In this document: positions 52,346 to 61,857 of the stretch, in pieces
How positions within the stretch are numbered: the first letter of the stretch is position 1
Layout: each line of letters starts with the position of its first letter
Position numbers and translations under genes: made by a program
Assembly: GCA_001880285.1 (NCBI GenBank)
Contig: CP016269.1
Coordinates: 1,932,501 to 1,996,500 of the forward strand
Length of the DNA stretch: 64,000 nt
Source: Flavobacteriaceae bacterium UJ101
Lineage (GTDB): Bacteria; Bacteroidota; Bacteroidia; Flavobacteriales; UJ101
Reading direction: 5' to 3'
The notes under the pieces: model-generated
The model's database searches: none
The model's input: only the letters and a program-made list of their open reading frames with translations
What the model was told of the DNA's origin: nothing

Positions 52346-54664
52346 ATGAAAAATTTTATTTACATATTCTTTCTGTACTTTATATGTATTCCTTTATTTG
52401 GACAAGAAAAAATCAATATCGATTTAATTGTTGATGATGATAGAGGTTCAGATGATTTTGTTAAACGGTTAAAAAAAGAAACTCGTGATCTATTAGAAAA
52501 CTCGTATACGATTGATTTTAGAATTAAGCGCTCTGAGAATTCTATTCAAAAAGCAACTGAATTAATTAAACAGTCTTATCAAGATAATTCAGATATTGTT
52601 GTTTCTATTGGATTTTTGTCTTCAAGCGCTTTAGCGACACAAATGGGGAATAACTATCCAAAACCTAGTATAGCAGGAATCACTTTACAATATGCAGAAA
52701 ATGAATCTTCTGGAATTCATAATTATACTTATGTTGAAAGTCCTTTTTCAGTTGAAGAAGATATTAAAACATTTAAAAAGATAGTTGATTTTAAGCGATT
52801 GGGTATTTTTGTTGATGCAATTACAGAAAGTGCAATCAAAAACTATTTAAATCAATTCAAGACAGATTTTGAAATAGAATTCATTCCTTTAACTCACAAT
52901 GTAGACCAAGACCTTCAAAATATTCCTACAGACATAGATGCGGTATATCTATTGCCTTATAATTATAGTACTCCGGAAGCAGAAGAAAAATTGATCCATA
53001 AATTAAATGATTTAAAAATACCCACTTTTGCTTTAATAGGTCGTAATGATGTTGAAAAAGGAGCCTTAGCAGGTTTAGCTTCATCAGATTATATTCCTAC
53101 CTATACAAGACGTATTGCTTTAAATATAATGAAAATTGCTGAAGGGAAAGATCCTAAAGATTTTCCAGTTCATATAACAGGAGTTGAAAATGATTTTGTA
53201 ATTAATATGGAAACAGCGAAAAAAATTGGGGTTTACCCTAATTTTGAAGTTCTGTCTGAAGCAACTCTTCTTAACATTGGAACTTCTCAGCAAGGAAGAA
53301 AATTATCATTAGAAGGAGCAGTGTTAGAAGCATTAGAAAACAATTTAGATTTAAAAATATCACAAGCAGATATCAATGTTCAGGAGGCTGTAGTTCGATC
53401 TGCTAAATCAAATTTATACCCTCAACTTTCAGTTAATACTTCTGCAACTTTAATTGATAATACTTCAGCTAACTTACAGCTTGGAACTGTTAGGGATGAG
53501 TTATCTTGGATAGGAAATGCACAACTATCACAAGTTGTTTACTCAGAGCCTACTTATGCTAATATTGCCATTCAAAAACTCTTACAAAATGTTAGAGAAG
53601 CTTCTTTTGAAACATCTAAACTCGATATTTTCCTAAATGTAAGTACGGCTTATTTAAGATATTTACAAGCTAAAGCCAATCTTGAAATTCAAAAGGAAAA
53701 TGTTGATGTAACAAAACGAAATTTAGATTTATCAAAAACCAAAGAAAAAATTGGTCATGCTAGTGCAGCTGATGTTTATCGTTTCGAAACATCTTTAGCA
53801 CAAAATAACATGACTTTAAACGATGCTATTACAAACGTTGAGCAAGCAAAGTTTAGTTTAAATCAATTACTTAATCGTCCTAAAAATGAAGATTTTGTTA
53901 CAGAAGACGTAACATTATCAAGTAATTTATTATTCATAGCTGATCCACAAATCAACGAACATATAAACAATCAATTTGAAGTTAATAAATTTAGTGATTT
54001 TTTAATTGATTATGCTTTTGAACATATTCCGTCTATTGAGCAAGTTAATTTAAATATTCAAGCACAAGAACGTTCTTTAAAATCAAATAGACGTAGTTTA
54101 TACTTACCTCAAGCAAATGTACAAGGTAATGTAAACCAAACCTTTGGTCGGTTTTTAGATCATGTTCCAACAGAACAATTAAAAGCACAAGGATATGATC
54201 CTTATAAAGCAACATGGAACGTAGTGGGAACTATTAGCCTTCCTATCTTTCAAGGATGGGCAAGAAAAGCTGCTATACAACAAGATGAAGCAACTATTGA
54301 TCAATTGTATTTAACAAAATCAAATACAGAACAAGCATTTGAAACGAATATACGAACTACAATTGAGAATGTTGGGAATTCATATGGAGATGTATTGTTA
54401 TCACAAAAAGCTGCAGATGCTTCTAAAAAATATTTACAAATCACTCAAGATTTATATCGTGAAGGGGCTACAAACATTACGACCTTATTAGATGCTCAAA
54501 ACAGTTCTTTAACTGCGAACTTGAATGCGATTAATGCAAGATATCAATTAGTTTTAGATGCTTTAACAGCAGAACGGTATACGGGTCTTGTTTATATGTT
54601 AGCATCGGATGAAGAAAAAGAAGAGTTTATACAATTATTTAATGAATACTTACTAGAAAAATAA
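52346..54664 (+). CDS. TolC-type outer-membrane efflux protein fused to a substrate-binding-like domain
   Basis: A 772-aa protein with a signal peptide (FIYIFFLYFICIPLFGQ). The first 310 or so residues form a two-lobed domain (DLIVDDDRGSDDFVKRL, IVVSIGFLSSSALATQMG, GIFVDAITESAIKNYL, PTFALIGRNDVEKGALAGLA) that looks like the ABC substrate-binding (ABC_sub_bind) fold. Residues about 320-770 are TolC-like: repeated helical segments (KLSLEGAVLEALENNLDLKI, VSTAYLRYLQAKANLEIQK), a second half repeat, and a terminal NLNAINARYQLV. It heads the operon with adaptor and permease. The N-terminal module is unusual for a TolC protein. Confidence 0.87.
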   Translation: MKNFIYIFFLYFICIPLFGQEKINIDLIVDDDRGSDDFVKRLKKETRDLLENSYTIDFRIKRSENSIQKATELIKQSYQDNSDIVVSIGFLSSSALATQMGNNYPKPSIAGITLQYAENESSGIHNYTYVESPFSVEEDIKTFKKIVDFKRLGIFVDAITESAIKNYLNQFKTDFEIEFIPLTHNVDQDLQNIPTDIDAVYLLPYNYSTPEAEEKLIHKLNDLKIPTFALIGRNDVEKGALAGLASSDYIPTYTRRIALNIMKIAEGKDPKDFPVHITGVENDFVINMETAKKIGVYPNFEVLSEATLLNIGTSQQGRKLSLEGAVLEALENNLDLKISQADINVQEAVVRSAKSNLYPQLSVNTSATLIDNTSANLQLGTVRDELSWIGNAQLSQVVYSEPTYANIAIQKLLQNVREASFETSKLDIFLNVSTAYLRYLQAKANLEIQKENVDVTKRNLDLSKTKEKIGHASAADVYRFETSLAQNNMTLNDAITNVEQAKFSLNQLLNRPKNEDFVTEDVTLSSNLLFIADPQINEHINNQFEVNKFSDFLIDYAFEHIPSIEQVNLNIQAQERSLKSNRRSLYLPQANVQGNVNQTFGRFLDHVPTEQLKAQGYDPYKATWNVVGTISLPIFQGWARKAAIQQDEATIDQLYLTKSNTEQAFETNIRTTIENVGNSYGDVLLSQKAADASKKYLQITQDLYREGATNITTLLDAQNSSLTANLNAINARYQLVLDALTAERYTGLVYMLASDEEKEEFIQLFNEYLLEK

Positions 54665-54674
54665 AAGCTTTAAA

Positions 54675-55856
54675 ATGAAAAATCTAAAAATATACAGCTC
54701 AATCTTAACAATAACAACCTTGTTGTTTTCGTGTGGAGAAGAAAAAAAGGAAACAGTTGAAGTGATTCGACCTGTTAAATATGTTGAAATTAAAACTTCA
54801 AACTTAATAGGATCTCATACTTACTCTGGTTTAGCCAAAGCTCAAGAAGAGGCTGCTTTAAGTTTTCGTGTATCAGGAACTATAAATAGACGTTTAGCTA
54901 AAGTTGGAGATCGTGTTAAAAAAGGGCAAACTTTAATTACGTTAGATCCTACTGATTTTCAAGTAAGTTATACACAATCTGCTGCAACAGAAAAAAGTTC
55001 TATTGCACAAATTAAAAATGCAGATGCTAATTTAAAAAGTTCAGAGGCTAACTACCTTGCAGCTAAATCAAACTATATACGTTACGAAAAATTATATGAA
55101 ACCAATAGTGTCTCATTAAACGAATTTGAGCAATCAAAAGCTAATTATGAAGCGGCTTTATCTTCTTATAATGCAGCTAAATCTCAAGTTGTTGCTGCAA
55201 AAGCACAAGCTGCAGCTTCAGGAAGTGCAACTCAATCTGCAGAAAATCAGGTTTCTTATACGCGATTAAAAGCACCTTTTGAAGGAATTATATCAACAGT
55301 GAATGTTGAGCAGAATGAATCAGTCTCACAAGGAAGTACCGTTATGGTACTGTCTTCTGAAAAAAATCCTGAAATTGAAGTAGGAATTCCTGAAATTGGA
55401 ATTGCTCAAGTAAAGAAGGATCAAGAAGTAACGGTACGTTTTTCTGTTATTCCAGATAAAACTTTTATAGGAAAGGTTTTCGAAGTGGGTTATAGTTCTT
55501 CTGGATCTACTTACCCTGTAACTATTCGTTTAGTTGAAACGGATGATCGTATACGTCCAGGAATGCCTGCTGATGTGACTTTTGAATTTTCAGATAGTCA
55601 AAATGCTACTTCAGCTATCGTAGTTCCACCAGGTTCTGTAGGAGAAGATGATAAAGGAAACTTTGTATATGTTTTAAATAAAAAGGGTGATAGTGGTGAC
55701 GTTACTGCAAAACGTACTCCTGTAAAGGTTGGTCCTTTGATGGATAAAGGTTTTGAAGTAAAGGAAGGCTTGCAAACGGGGCAGATTATTGCCGCAGCTG
55801 GACTTAATGTTTTACGTGATGGAATCGTTGTCAAACTATTTCACGAATCTAAATAA
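54675..55856 (+). CDS. RND efflux periplasmic adaptor lipoprotein
   Basis: A 393-aa membrane-fusion protein. The lipobox LLFSC lipidates C20. Next come a barrel-sandwich half (ALSFRVSGTINRRLAKVGDRVKKGQTLITLD), an alanine-rich alpha-hairpin (AAKSNYIRYEKLYETNSVSL, about 105-190), a second sandwich strand (YTRLKAPFEGIIS) and a beta-barrel domain with RPGMPADVTFEF. It connects the permease to the TolC-type protein. It lies 10 bp after the outer-membrane gene and 18 bp before the permease gene. Confidence 0.93.
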   Translation: MKNLKIYSSILTITTLLFSCGEEKKETVEVIRPVKYVEIKTSNLIGSHTYSGLAKAQEEAALSFRVSGTINRRLAKVGDRVKKGQTLITLDPTDFQVSYTQSAATEKSSIAQIKNADANLKSSEANYLAAKSNYIRYEKLYETNSVSLNEFEQSKANYEAALSSYNAAKSQVVAAKAQAAASGSATQSAENQVSYTRLKAPFEGIISTVNVEQNESVSQGSTVMVLSSEKNPEIEVGIPEIGIAQVKKDQEVTVRFSVIPDKTFIGKVFEVGYSSSGSTYPVTIRLVETDDRIRPGMPADVTFEFSDSQNATSAIVVPPGSVGEDDKGNFVYVLNKKGDSGDVTAKRTPVKVGPLMDKGFEVKEGLQTGQIIAAAGLNVLRDGIVVKLFHESK

Positions 55857-55874
55857 TTTATAAATTCCCAGAAT

Positions 55875-58800
55875 ATGAATTTAACAGAATTCGCTATTAA
55901 TAGAAGCCGTGTTGCCATTACAATATTTGTTGTAATTGGTATTATGGGAATTACCATGTACAAAGGCTTACCTCAAGATAGTATGCCTCCCTATACTGTA
56001 CGTGTTGCTACTGTTGTAGCTCAATTTCCAGGAGCTGGTCCTGAGAGGGTAGAAAATCTAGTTACTGAGAAAATAGAAGAGAAAGTACAAGAAATTCCTG
56101 AACTAGATGAATTGAATTCACAATCTCGATCGGGTTTGTCTGTTGTGACCATAACATTGAAAGATGAAGTTGAACCAGGTAAGTTACAAGCTATTTGGGA
56201 TCGTATTCGACGTAAATTGGATGAAATTCAGTTTCCTAGTGGTGTTCAATATCAATTAAAAGATGATGATATCGGTGTAGTATATGGTATTATGTTAGGA
56301 CTAACTTCTGAAAATAATACCATAGGTGGAATGGACTATTCCTATGCTTACATGAAAGACTTAGCAGATGATCTTCGAGATGAATTTATTGCGTTAGAAG
56401 ATGCTGCAAAAGTTGAAATTGGAGGAGATCAAATAGAGCAAATCTTTGTTGAATTTGATAATTCACAATTAGCCAAATACGGTTTAACCGCTTCTCAACT
56501 TCAAGGTATAATTGGAAGTACAAATATCCTTTATTCAGGAGGAGAAATGAACGTTGGGGAAGAACGTATTATTGTAGAACCTACTGGAAACTTTGATAAA
56601 TTAGAAGATTTAAAACGAACCATTATCAAATCAGAAAATGGGCAAGCGCTTTATTTAGAAGATATTGCAACGGTTACTAGAGGTTATCAAACACCTGCTA
56701 CTCAAATTGTGAAAGTAGATGGTAAGCGAGCGATTTCATTATCCGTCTCATTAAAAGAAAATGCTAATATTGTAAATTTAGGAAACGTTATTGATCAAAA
56801 ACTAATTGAAATTAATGCTAAACTTCCTTTAGGACTTCAATTAAAACGTTTATCATCACTTGACTATTATGTTGATGGAGAGGTAGATAATTTTGTAAAC
56901 AATTTAGTTCAGACTATTGTTTTAGTATTGGTTGTGATGCTTATTTTCTTAGGCTTCAGAACCGGATTTATTATTGCTAGTTTAGTCCCAATGGTGATTT
57001 TAGCTACTTTCTTAGTTATGGGAACTATAAATGTAGGAATTAATCAGGTATCACTAGCAGCCTTAATTATGGCACTAGGGATGATGGTAGATAATGGCGT
57101 GGTAGTTTCTGAAACAATTCTAGTTAAAATTGAAGAAGGAAAATCCAAATATGATGCAGCTGTAGAAGCATGTAATGAATTATTCATTCCTTTGTTAATT
57201 TCAACCTTAACGACTTCTGTTGCCTTTCTATCTTTCTATTTGGCAGAATCGGTTATGGGTGATATTGTTGGACCTCTATTTGTTGTAATTTCCATTGCTT
57301 TAATTGCCTCTTGGCTTTTATCTCTTACTATGATTACGCTATTGTGTTTCTTTTTCTTAAAAAGTAATGATGGAGAAGATAAAAAACCAACCTTAGTAGA
57401 TCGAATCATTAACTTCTTAAAAGAGGAGTATAAAAAATTAATCAATATCTGTTTAAGATTCAAAATAGTTACTATTGCAGCTATTTTAGGGGCTTTTGTT
57501 GGATCATTATTCCTATTTGGTCTTATACCGTTCATTTTCTTCCCTGATTCTGAACGTAACCTAATAACGGTTGATATTAATTTACCTCAAGGAACTCGAA
57601 TAGAGAGAACACAAGAAGTTGTAGAAAACATTGAAGGTTTCTTAACTAAAGATTTAAAATTAAATGATTCTAGAACAAGAGGTGTTATCGATTGGTCTGC
57701 TTTTATTGGAGAAGGTCCTGAATCATATGATTTAGGTTACACAGCTGATGAAGCAAATTCTAATTATGCTCATATGTTGGTAAATACTTCTTCTGGTGAT
57801 GACAATGGTTATGTAATTAATAAAATTGATAGTTTTTCTTTTGAAAAATTTCCAAGTGCTGATATTAAAGTAAAACGTCTTGGAAGTGGAGGAGGAGGAA
57901 CTCCTATTGAAGTTAAAGTATCAGGAAAAAATCCAGAAATTTTAGCAAAAATTGCAGAACAGGTTAAAAATAAACTAGACGAACAAGATGGTACTAAAAA
58001 CGTAAAAGATGATTGGGGGCCGAAAATCAAGAAAATTGTAATTGATATTGATCCTATCACTGCACAAAACTCTGGAATAACCAATCAAGATATTGCAATT
58101 TCATTACAAACTGCATTAACCGGTTATGGAACAGGTGACTTTAGAGAAGGTGATAAAAACATTACCATTTTAATGCGTGATCAAAATTATAACAATCTAA
58201 AAGTTGAAGATTTAGAAGGAATCAATATTTACTCACAAAATTCTGGAAAAAATGTTCCATTATCACAGGTTGCTAAAATTAGTATTCAATGGCAGTTTGC
58301 AAAAATTTTGCGTAAAGATTTACAACGAAGTGTTAATATTTCATCTGAAATTACTGAAGGAGGAAACGCTAGTAAAGTAATGTCAGTTGTTAGACCTTGG
58401 TTAGATGAACAAATGGAAACGGAATGGCCTGATGGATACTTTTATGAACTAGGGGGAGATGCTGAAAGTTCAGCAGACTCTATGGGAGCTGTAGCTGAAT
58501 GGTTACCTCTATCGTTCTTTATTATTATCATGCTTTTGATTATTCAATTTAATTCAGTTCGTAAAACTTTTATCGTTTTAATGACTATTCCTTTAGGAAT
58601 TATTGGGGTAATTTTAGGGCTTTTAATTTTACGATCATATTTTGGTTTCTTTGCCTTCCTAGGTGTTATTTCACTTGCCGGTATTGTAATTAATAATGCT
58701 ATTGTATTATTGGATCGAATTGATATGGAGCTAGAAAACGGCTTGCCATTAATAGAAGCAATTAAAGAGGCCTGCTTACAACGTTTTAGACCTATTTTAT

Positions 58801-58991
58801 TAACAACCTTCACAACGGTATTAGGGATGATTCCTTTATACACAGGAGGAGGATTAATGTGGGAGCCTTTAGCTGCTGCTATTATGGTTGGATTATTATT
58901 TGGAACACTAATTACGTTAGTATTCGTTCCTGTTATGTTTGCATTACTATTTAAAAATAGAAAAACAAAAAAAGTCGAAGTTACCTCTTAA
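55875..58991 (+). CDS. RND efflux transporter permease
   Basis: A 1038-aa inner-membrane RND pump with the normal 12-helix layout and two large periplasmic loops. Signature parts: RSRVAITIFVVIGIMGITMY, GLPQDSMPPYT, ALIMALGMMVDNGVVVSE in TM4 and GVISLAGIVINNAIVLLDR in TM10. The proton-relay position has D406-N407 instead of the Asp-Asp pair of E. coli AcrB, and the TM10 Lys is replaced by Asn, as in some RND branches. Drug or lipid substrate unknown. Ends at a strong terminator. Confidence 0.93.
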   Translation: MNLTEFAINRSRVAITIFVVIGIMGITMYKGLPQDSMPPYTVRVATVVAQFPGAGPERVENLVTEKIEEKVQEIPELDELNSQSRSGLSVVTITLKDEVEPGKLQAIWDRIRRKLDEIQFPSGVQYQLKDDDIGVVYGIMLGLTSENNTIGGMDYSYAYMKDLADDLRDEFIALEDAAKVEIGGDQIEQIFVEFDNSQLAKYGLTASQLQGIIGSTNILYSGGEMNVGEERIIVEPTGNFDKLEDLKRTIIKSENGQALYLEDIATVTRGYQTPATQIVKVDGKRAISLSVSLKENANIVNLGNVIDQKLIEINAKLPLGLQLKRLSSLDYYVDGEVDNFVNNLVQTIVLVLVVMLIFLGFRTGFIIASLVPMVILATFLVMGTINVGINQVSLAALIMALGMMVDNGVVVSETILVKIEEGKSKYDAAVEACNELFIPLLISTLTTSVAFLSFYLAESVMGDIVGPLFVVISIALIASWLLSLTMITLLCFFFLKSNDGEDKKPTLVDRIINFLKEEYKKLINICLRFKIVTIAAILGAFVGSLFLFGLIPFIFFPDSERNLITVDINLPQGTRIERTQEVVENIEGFLTKDLKLNDSRTRGVIDWSAFIGEGPESYDLGYTADEANSNYAHMLVNTSSGDDNGYVINKIDSFSFEKFPSADIKVKRLGSGGGGTPIEVKVSGKNPEILAKIAEQVKNKLDEQDGTKNVKDDWGPKIKKIVIDIDPITAQNSGITNQDIAISLQTALTGYGTGDFREGDKNITILMRDQNYNNLKVEDLEGINIYSQNSGKNVPLSQVAKISIQWQFAKILRKDLQRSVNISSEITEGGNASKVMSVVRPWLDEQMETEWPDGYFYELGGDAESSADSMGAVAEWLPLSFFIIIMLLIIQFNSVRKTFIVLMTIPLGIIGVILGLLILRSYFGFFAFLGVISLAGIVINNAIVLLDRIDMELENGLPLIEAIKEACLQRFRPILLTTFTTVLGMIPLYTGGGLMWEPLAAAIMVGLLFGTLITLVFVPVMFALLFKNRKTKKVEVTS

Positions 58992-59010
58992 TACACATAT
59001 AACAATCTAA

Positions 59011-59055
59011 AAAATAGGCTCTTTATACTATTTAGTAAAGAGCCTATTTTTTTAT
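59011..59055 (+). terminator. Terminator of the RND efflux operon
   Basis: AAAATAGGCTCTTTA (59011-59025) and TAAAGAGCCTATTTT (59036-59050) form a perfect 15-bp stem followed by a T-run. Confidence 0.88.
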
Positions 59056-59110
59056 TTAATGATAATTCTTATTTTATGTTTCATTAATTATGCAAATTAA
59101 GTTTTTTTCG

Positions 59111-59118
59111 TATATTTG
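59111..59118 (+). promoter_or_regulatory. -7 element of the three-gene secreted cluster
   Basis: TATATTTG, exact TAnnTTTG, 20 nt before ATG 59138. No clear -33 TTTG. Confidence 0.55.
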
Positions 59119-59137
59119 TAAAAAAATTTAATAAGAC

Positions 59138-59968
59138 ATGCTTAAAAAAGGGGGAAATGTAGAGCATCTTATCACACTATTGCTCTTTATCACAATTAAT
59201 TATTCACATTTTGCACATGCTCAAGTAGGAATTGGAACATCAACCATTGGTAATGATGCTATTTTAGAAGTTTCATCAGCCAATAAAGGTATTTTATTAC
59301 CTAACATTGATATTGATAATATTTCAACTGCTACTCCGGTTGAGACACCTGCAAATTATTTGACGGCTTATAATAAAAATGAGAACCACAAAAGTTTTTA
59401 TTATTGGAATGGAACAGTTTGGAAACCTTTGGTTGATTTAGAAAATGTTGCATCATTGATTAGTCTTACAACAAGTTTTGTAAAAGAAAATTCAGGATTC
59501 TTAGATTTAGATTCTACTACAGGTGCTAACTCTTATCAAAAGAATGATCCACCTGGTACCACTTGGAAAGCTATTCCAAACTTGAAAAGTACCTTTACTG
59601 TTTCAAAAACTTCAAACAATATTAATGTTAATGTAGAAGGTATGATACAAGCCAATAATACTACTATAAGTTCCTCTGGCTTTTCATATTCAGTTGCTAT
59701 TTTCTTAGATAACAGTTTACATAGTGTACGAAACTTTATTGTAACAAGTAATAGTTTCTGTTCTTATGATTTTTATTCAATTAATGCTAATATTAATAAT
59801 TTAACTTTAGGAGAACATACCATTGAAGCATTTGCAACTGTCCGTGTTAATTTTTCAAATGCATCGACATCCAAATGGCGTTTTTCAGGTATATTCAATG
59901 GCTGCACTAATTTGAATAGTGATATGACCGAATCTTTGATGACAATCAAATTGACACAATCTAATTAA
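59138..59968 (+). CDS. Secreted QVGIG-family protein, tandem paralog 1
   Basis: A 276-aa secreted protein with a signal peptide (LITLLLFITINYSHFAHA), then QVGIGTSTIGNDAILEVSS, KGILLPNIDI, SFYYWNGTVWKPL and a C-terminal domain (about 145-276). The latter carries VEGMIQANNT, VAIFLDNSLHSVRNF, CSYDF, LTLGEHTIEAF and a last CTNLN. The same blocks recur in the two following genes. No catalytic motif or C-terminal sorting signal (T9SS type) was seen. Function unknown; surface or extracellular location is inferred. Confidence 0.75.
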   Translation: MLKKGGNVEHLITLLLFITINYSHFAHAQVGIGTSTIGNDAILEVSSANKGILLPNIDIDNISTATPVETPANYLTAYNKNENHKSFYYWNGTVWKPLVDLENVASLISLTTSFVKENSGFLDLDSTTGANSYQKNDPPGTTWKAIPNLKSTFTVSKTSNNINVNVEGMIQANNTTISSSGFSYSVAIFLDNSLHSVRNFIVTSNSFCSYDFYSINANINNLTLGEHTIEAFATVRVNFSNASTSKWRFSGIFNGCTNLNSDMTESLMTIKLTQSN

Positions 59969-59982
59969 AAACCACTATTATC

Positions 59983-60786
59983 ATGAAATATTTATTTTAC
60001 TTTGTATTAGGGGTATACTCTGTTATGGGGTTATCTCAAGTAGGAATCGGAACCAATACACCTCATAAATCTGCTGTATTACATTTAGAAACAAACAATA
60101 AAGGCTTAATGGTTCCTAAAATAAATTTAAATCATTCTAAAGATTTAACGACTATTTCTAACCCTTTAGCTTCTCTATTAGTCTATAATACCAACGATAC
60201 TGAAATTGGAGGAAAAGGGCTCTATTATTGGACAGGAACACAATGGACATTTTTCTTTAATTCTTCTAATCTAAACAGTTTATTAGGAATTACTAAATTT
60301 GAATCAACTCAAGCAACCAATACTTATACTGTAAATCATTTCTCTGGAGAAACCCCATACTCAAATGGATCAGGAACCACAGGATGGACAATGATAGATG
60401 ATATCGATTTTGATATAGAAATTGATCGAGTAGATAATGAATCGGTTATATCTTTTACAGGAATGTTACAGTCAAACAATACAGAGGCTAATGATTTTAC
60501 TGCAGGGTTAGGCATATTTGTAGATGATAAACTGATTGCATCTAAGGCATTAAGTGTTCAAAGTAGTGAATCATGTTCTTTCCGAGAATTTACTATAAAT
60601 GGTACTATCAGTGATTTATCAATAGGAACCCATAATATAAAAGTAGGTGTTCAAAATCGACAATCATACTCTGGGGGAACTTATAGTGTAACCTATGGAG
60701 GAAATGCACCTGATTGTCCTAATCTGAATAGTCATGAAGGCCGAATTAGTACTGTAATATTTATCAATCAACCTTTAAATTTTTAA
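59983..60786 (+). CDS. Secreted QVGIG-family protein, tandem paralog 2
   Basis: A 267-aa secreted protein starting MKYLFYFVLGVYSVMGLSQVGIGTN. It follows the first paralog by 14 bp. Shared blocks: QVGIGTNTP, KGLMVPKI, LYYWTGTQWTFF, GTTGWTMID, FTGMLQSNNTEAND, GIFVDDKLIASK, CSFREFTINGTI, SIGTHNIKVGVQN, YGGNAPDCPNLN. Two cysteines in the C-terminal domain are conserved with the others and may be disulfide-bonded. Function unknown. Confidence 0.75.
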   Translation: MKYLFYFVLGVYSVMGLSQVGIGTNTPHKSAVLHLETNNKGLMVPKINLNHSKDLTTISNPLASLLVYNTNDTEIGGKGLYYWTGTQWTFFFNSSNLNSLLGITKFESTQATNTYTVNHFSGETPYSNGSGTTGWTMIDDIDFDIEIDRVDNESVISFTGMLQSNNTEANDFTAGLGIFVDDKLIASKALSVQSSESCSFREFTINGTISDLSIGTHNIKVGVQNRQSYSGGTYSVTYGGNAPDCPNLNSHEGRISTVIFINQPLNF

Positions 60787-60789
60787 ATC

Positions 60790-61608
60790 ATGAAACATTT
60801 ATACACTACACTATATTTTTGCATTCTGGTATTTAATACATTAAACTCACAAGTTTTAATATCAACTAATCCCTTAGAGCAAAATATTGATAATAATACG
60901 ATGCTAAAATTAGCTTCTAATGATCAAGGAATTTTGTTTCCAAGAATTGCATTGCAATCAACAACAGATATTACTACAATTCCTAATCCTAGGGAGGGTC
61001 TTGTTGTTTTTAATATAAATAATGAAAATAATCTTACATACGGGTTTTATTTTTATGATGGAACTAAATGGACCAATATTTTTAATGATGATAAAGTAAA
61101 GTCTTCTTTTGATTTAATTGAAAACAAAACAAAAGAAACATCTTCAGTAACTGTTATTGATACCTTTCCCACTATTGTAGAAACTTTTAGATTGGGAACA
61201 GGAACTTCAGGGTGGCATAGTATCAATTTAACTGAAACTATAGATCTTGAACGCATTAACAATACGGTTTCCATTTCAGTTGAAGGTATGACACAAATCA
61301 ATAATACTCAAGCCAATACTTATCAATATGCTATTGGAGTTTTTGTTGATGGATCTCTACAAATTGTAAGAAAATTTGCTCAATCACCTTTAGGGAGATG
61401 TTCATGGCATAAATTTAATTTAAACGGATTGGCTAAAGATTTAGCTGTTGGAAATCATGAAATTGAAATCCGTGTACGAAATTTACAGAAAACGACCACT
61501 AACTTTAATGAAGTAGCTTATGGAGGAAATGTAAGTAATTGTTCTAATTTAAATCAATTTGTGGGTAAAATTGTATTGAATACGCAAATTGTTCAACAAA
61601 TCAATTAA
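60790..61608 (+). CDS. Secreted QVGIG-family protein, tandem paralog 3
   Basis: A 272-aa secreted protein, 3 bp after paralog 2, so the three genes form one operon. The signal peptide ends in LNSQ and is followed by VLISTNPLEQN, a drifted form of the QVGIGTN opening. Shared blocks: LKLASNDQGILFPRI, GFYFYDGTKWTNIF, GTSGWHSI, VEGMTQINNTQAN, IGVFVDGSLQIVRKF, CSWHKFNLNG, VGNHEIEIRVRNL and YGGNVSNCSNLN. It is closest to paralog 2. Function unknown. Confidence 0.75.
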   Translation: MKHLYTTLYFCILVFNTLNSQVLISTNPLEQNIDNNTMLKLASNDQGILFPRIALQSTTDITTIPNPREGLVVFNINNENNLTYGFYFYDGTKWTNIFNDDKVKSSFDLIENKTKETSSVTVIDTFPTIVETFRLGTGTSGWHSINLTETIDLERINNTVSISVEGMTQINNTQANTYQYAIGVFVDGSLQIVRKFAQSPLGRCSWHKFNLNGLAKDLAVGNHEIEIRVRNLQKTTTNFNEVAYGGNVSNCSNLNQFVGKIVLNTQIVQQIN

Positions 61609-61717
61609 TTTTTTTAACTTCTTACAGTTCATAAACTCAATATTTTTATACTCGAGACTTTCTAACACAATCTTTATTAGAAAGTTTCAGTATAAAAATT
61701 TACTTTTTTTAGAAGAT

Positions 61718-61771
61718 CTAATAATTGTGCTTATATGCTTTATAATGCAGAATATAAACATAGCAACTCAT
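61718..61771 (-). pseudogene. Remnant of a second GIY-YIG nuclease gene
   Basis: The minus frame from ATG 61771 reads MSCYVYILHYKAYKHNY and stops. The DNA from 61748 leftward to the start is nearly identical to the start of the intact GIY-YIG gene (MSYYVYILYSK). It is the truncated end of a duplicated unit. Confidence 0.7.
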
Positions 61772-61857
61772 AATTGTTAGGTATAAAAAAAATCCATAAC
61801 ACTTTTTAGTATTATGGATTTTATTGGTGGGAAATGAGGGATTCGAACCCCCGACCC
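61748..61857 (-). repeat. Direct repeat copy 1 (tRNA-Val 3' part, terminator, GIY-YIG start)
   Basis: 110 bp nearly identical (about 4 mismatches by eye, no gaps) to 62119-62228, offset exactly 371 bp. It holds the tRNA T-arm and acceptor end, the terminator hairpin and the first GIY-YIG codons. Confidence 0.9.
61783..61820 (-). terminator. Duplicated terminator of copy 1
   Basis: AATCCATAA (61791-61799) and TTATGGATT (61812-61820), identical to the hairpin after the intact tRNA-Val, with an 8-base A-run on plus (T-run on minus). Confidence 0.75.

Noticed and set aside
61589-61780. 63-codon plus-strand frame after the third paralog
   Set aside because: It overlaps the decayed GIY-YIG duplicate, is AT-biased low-complexity and has no family features.
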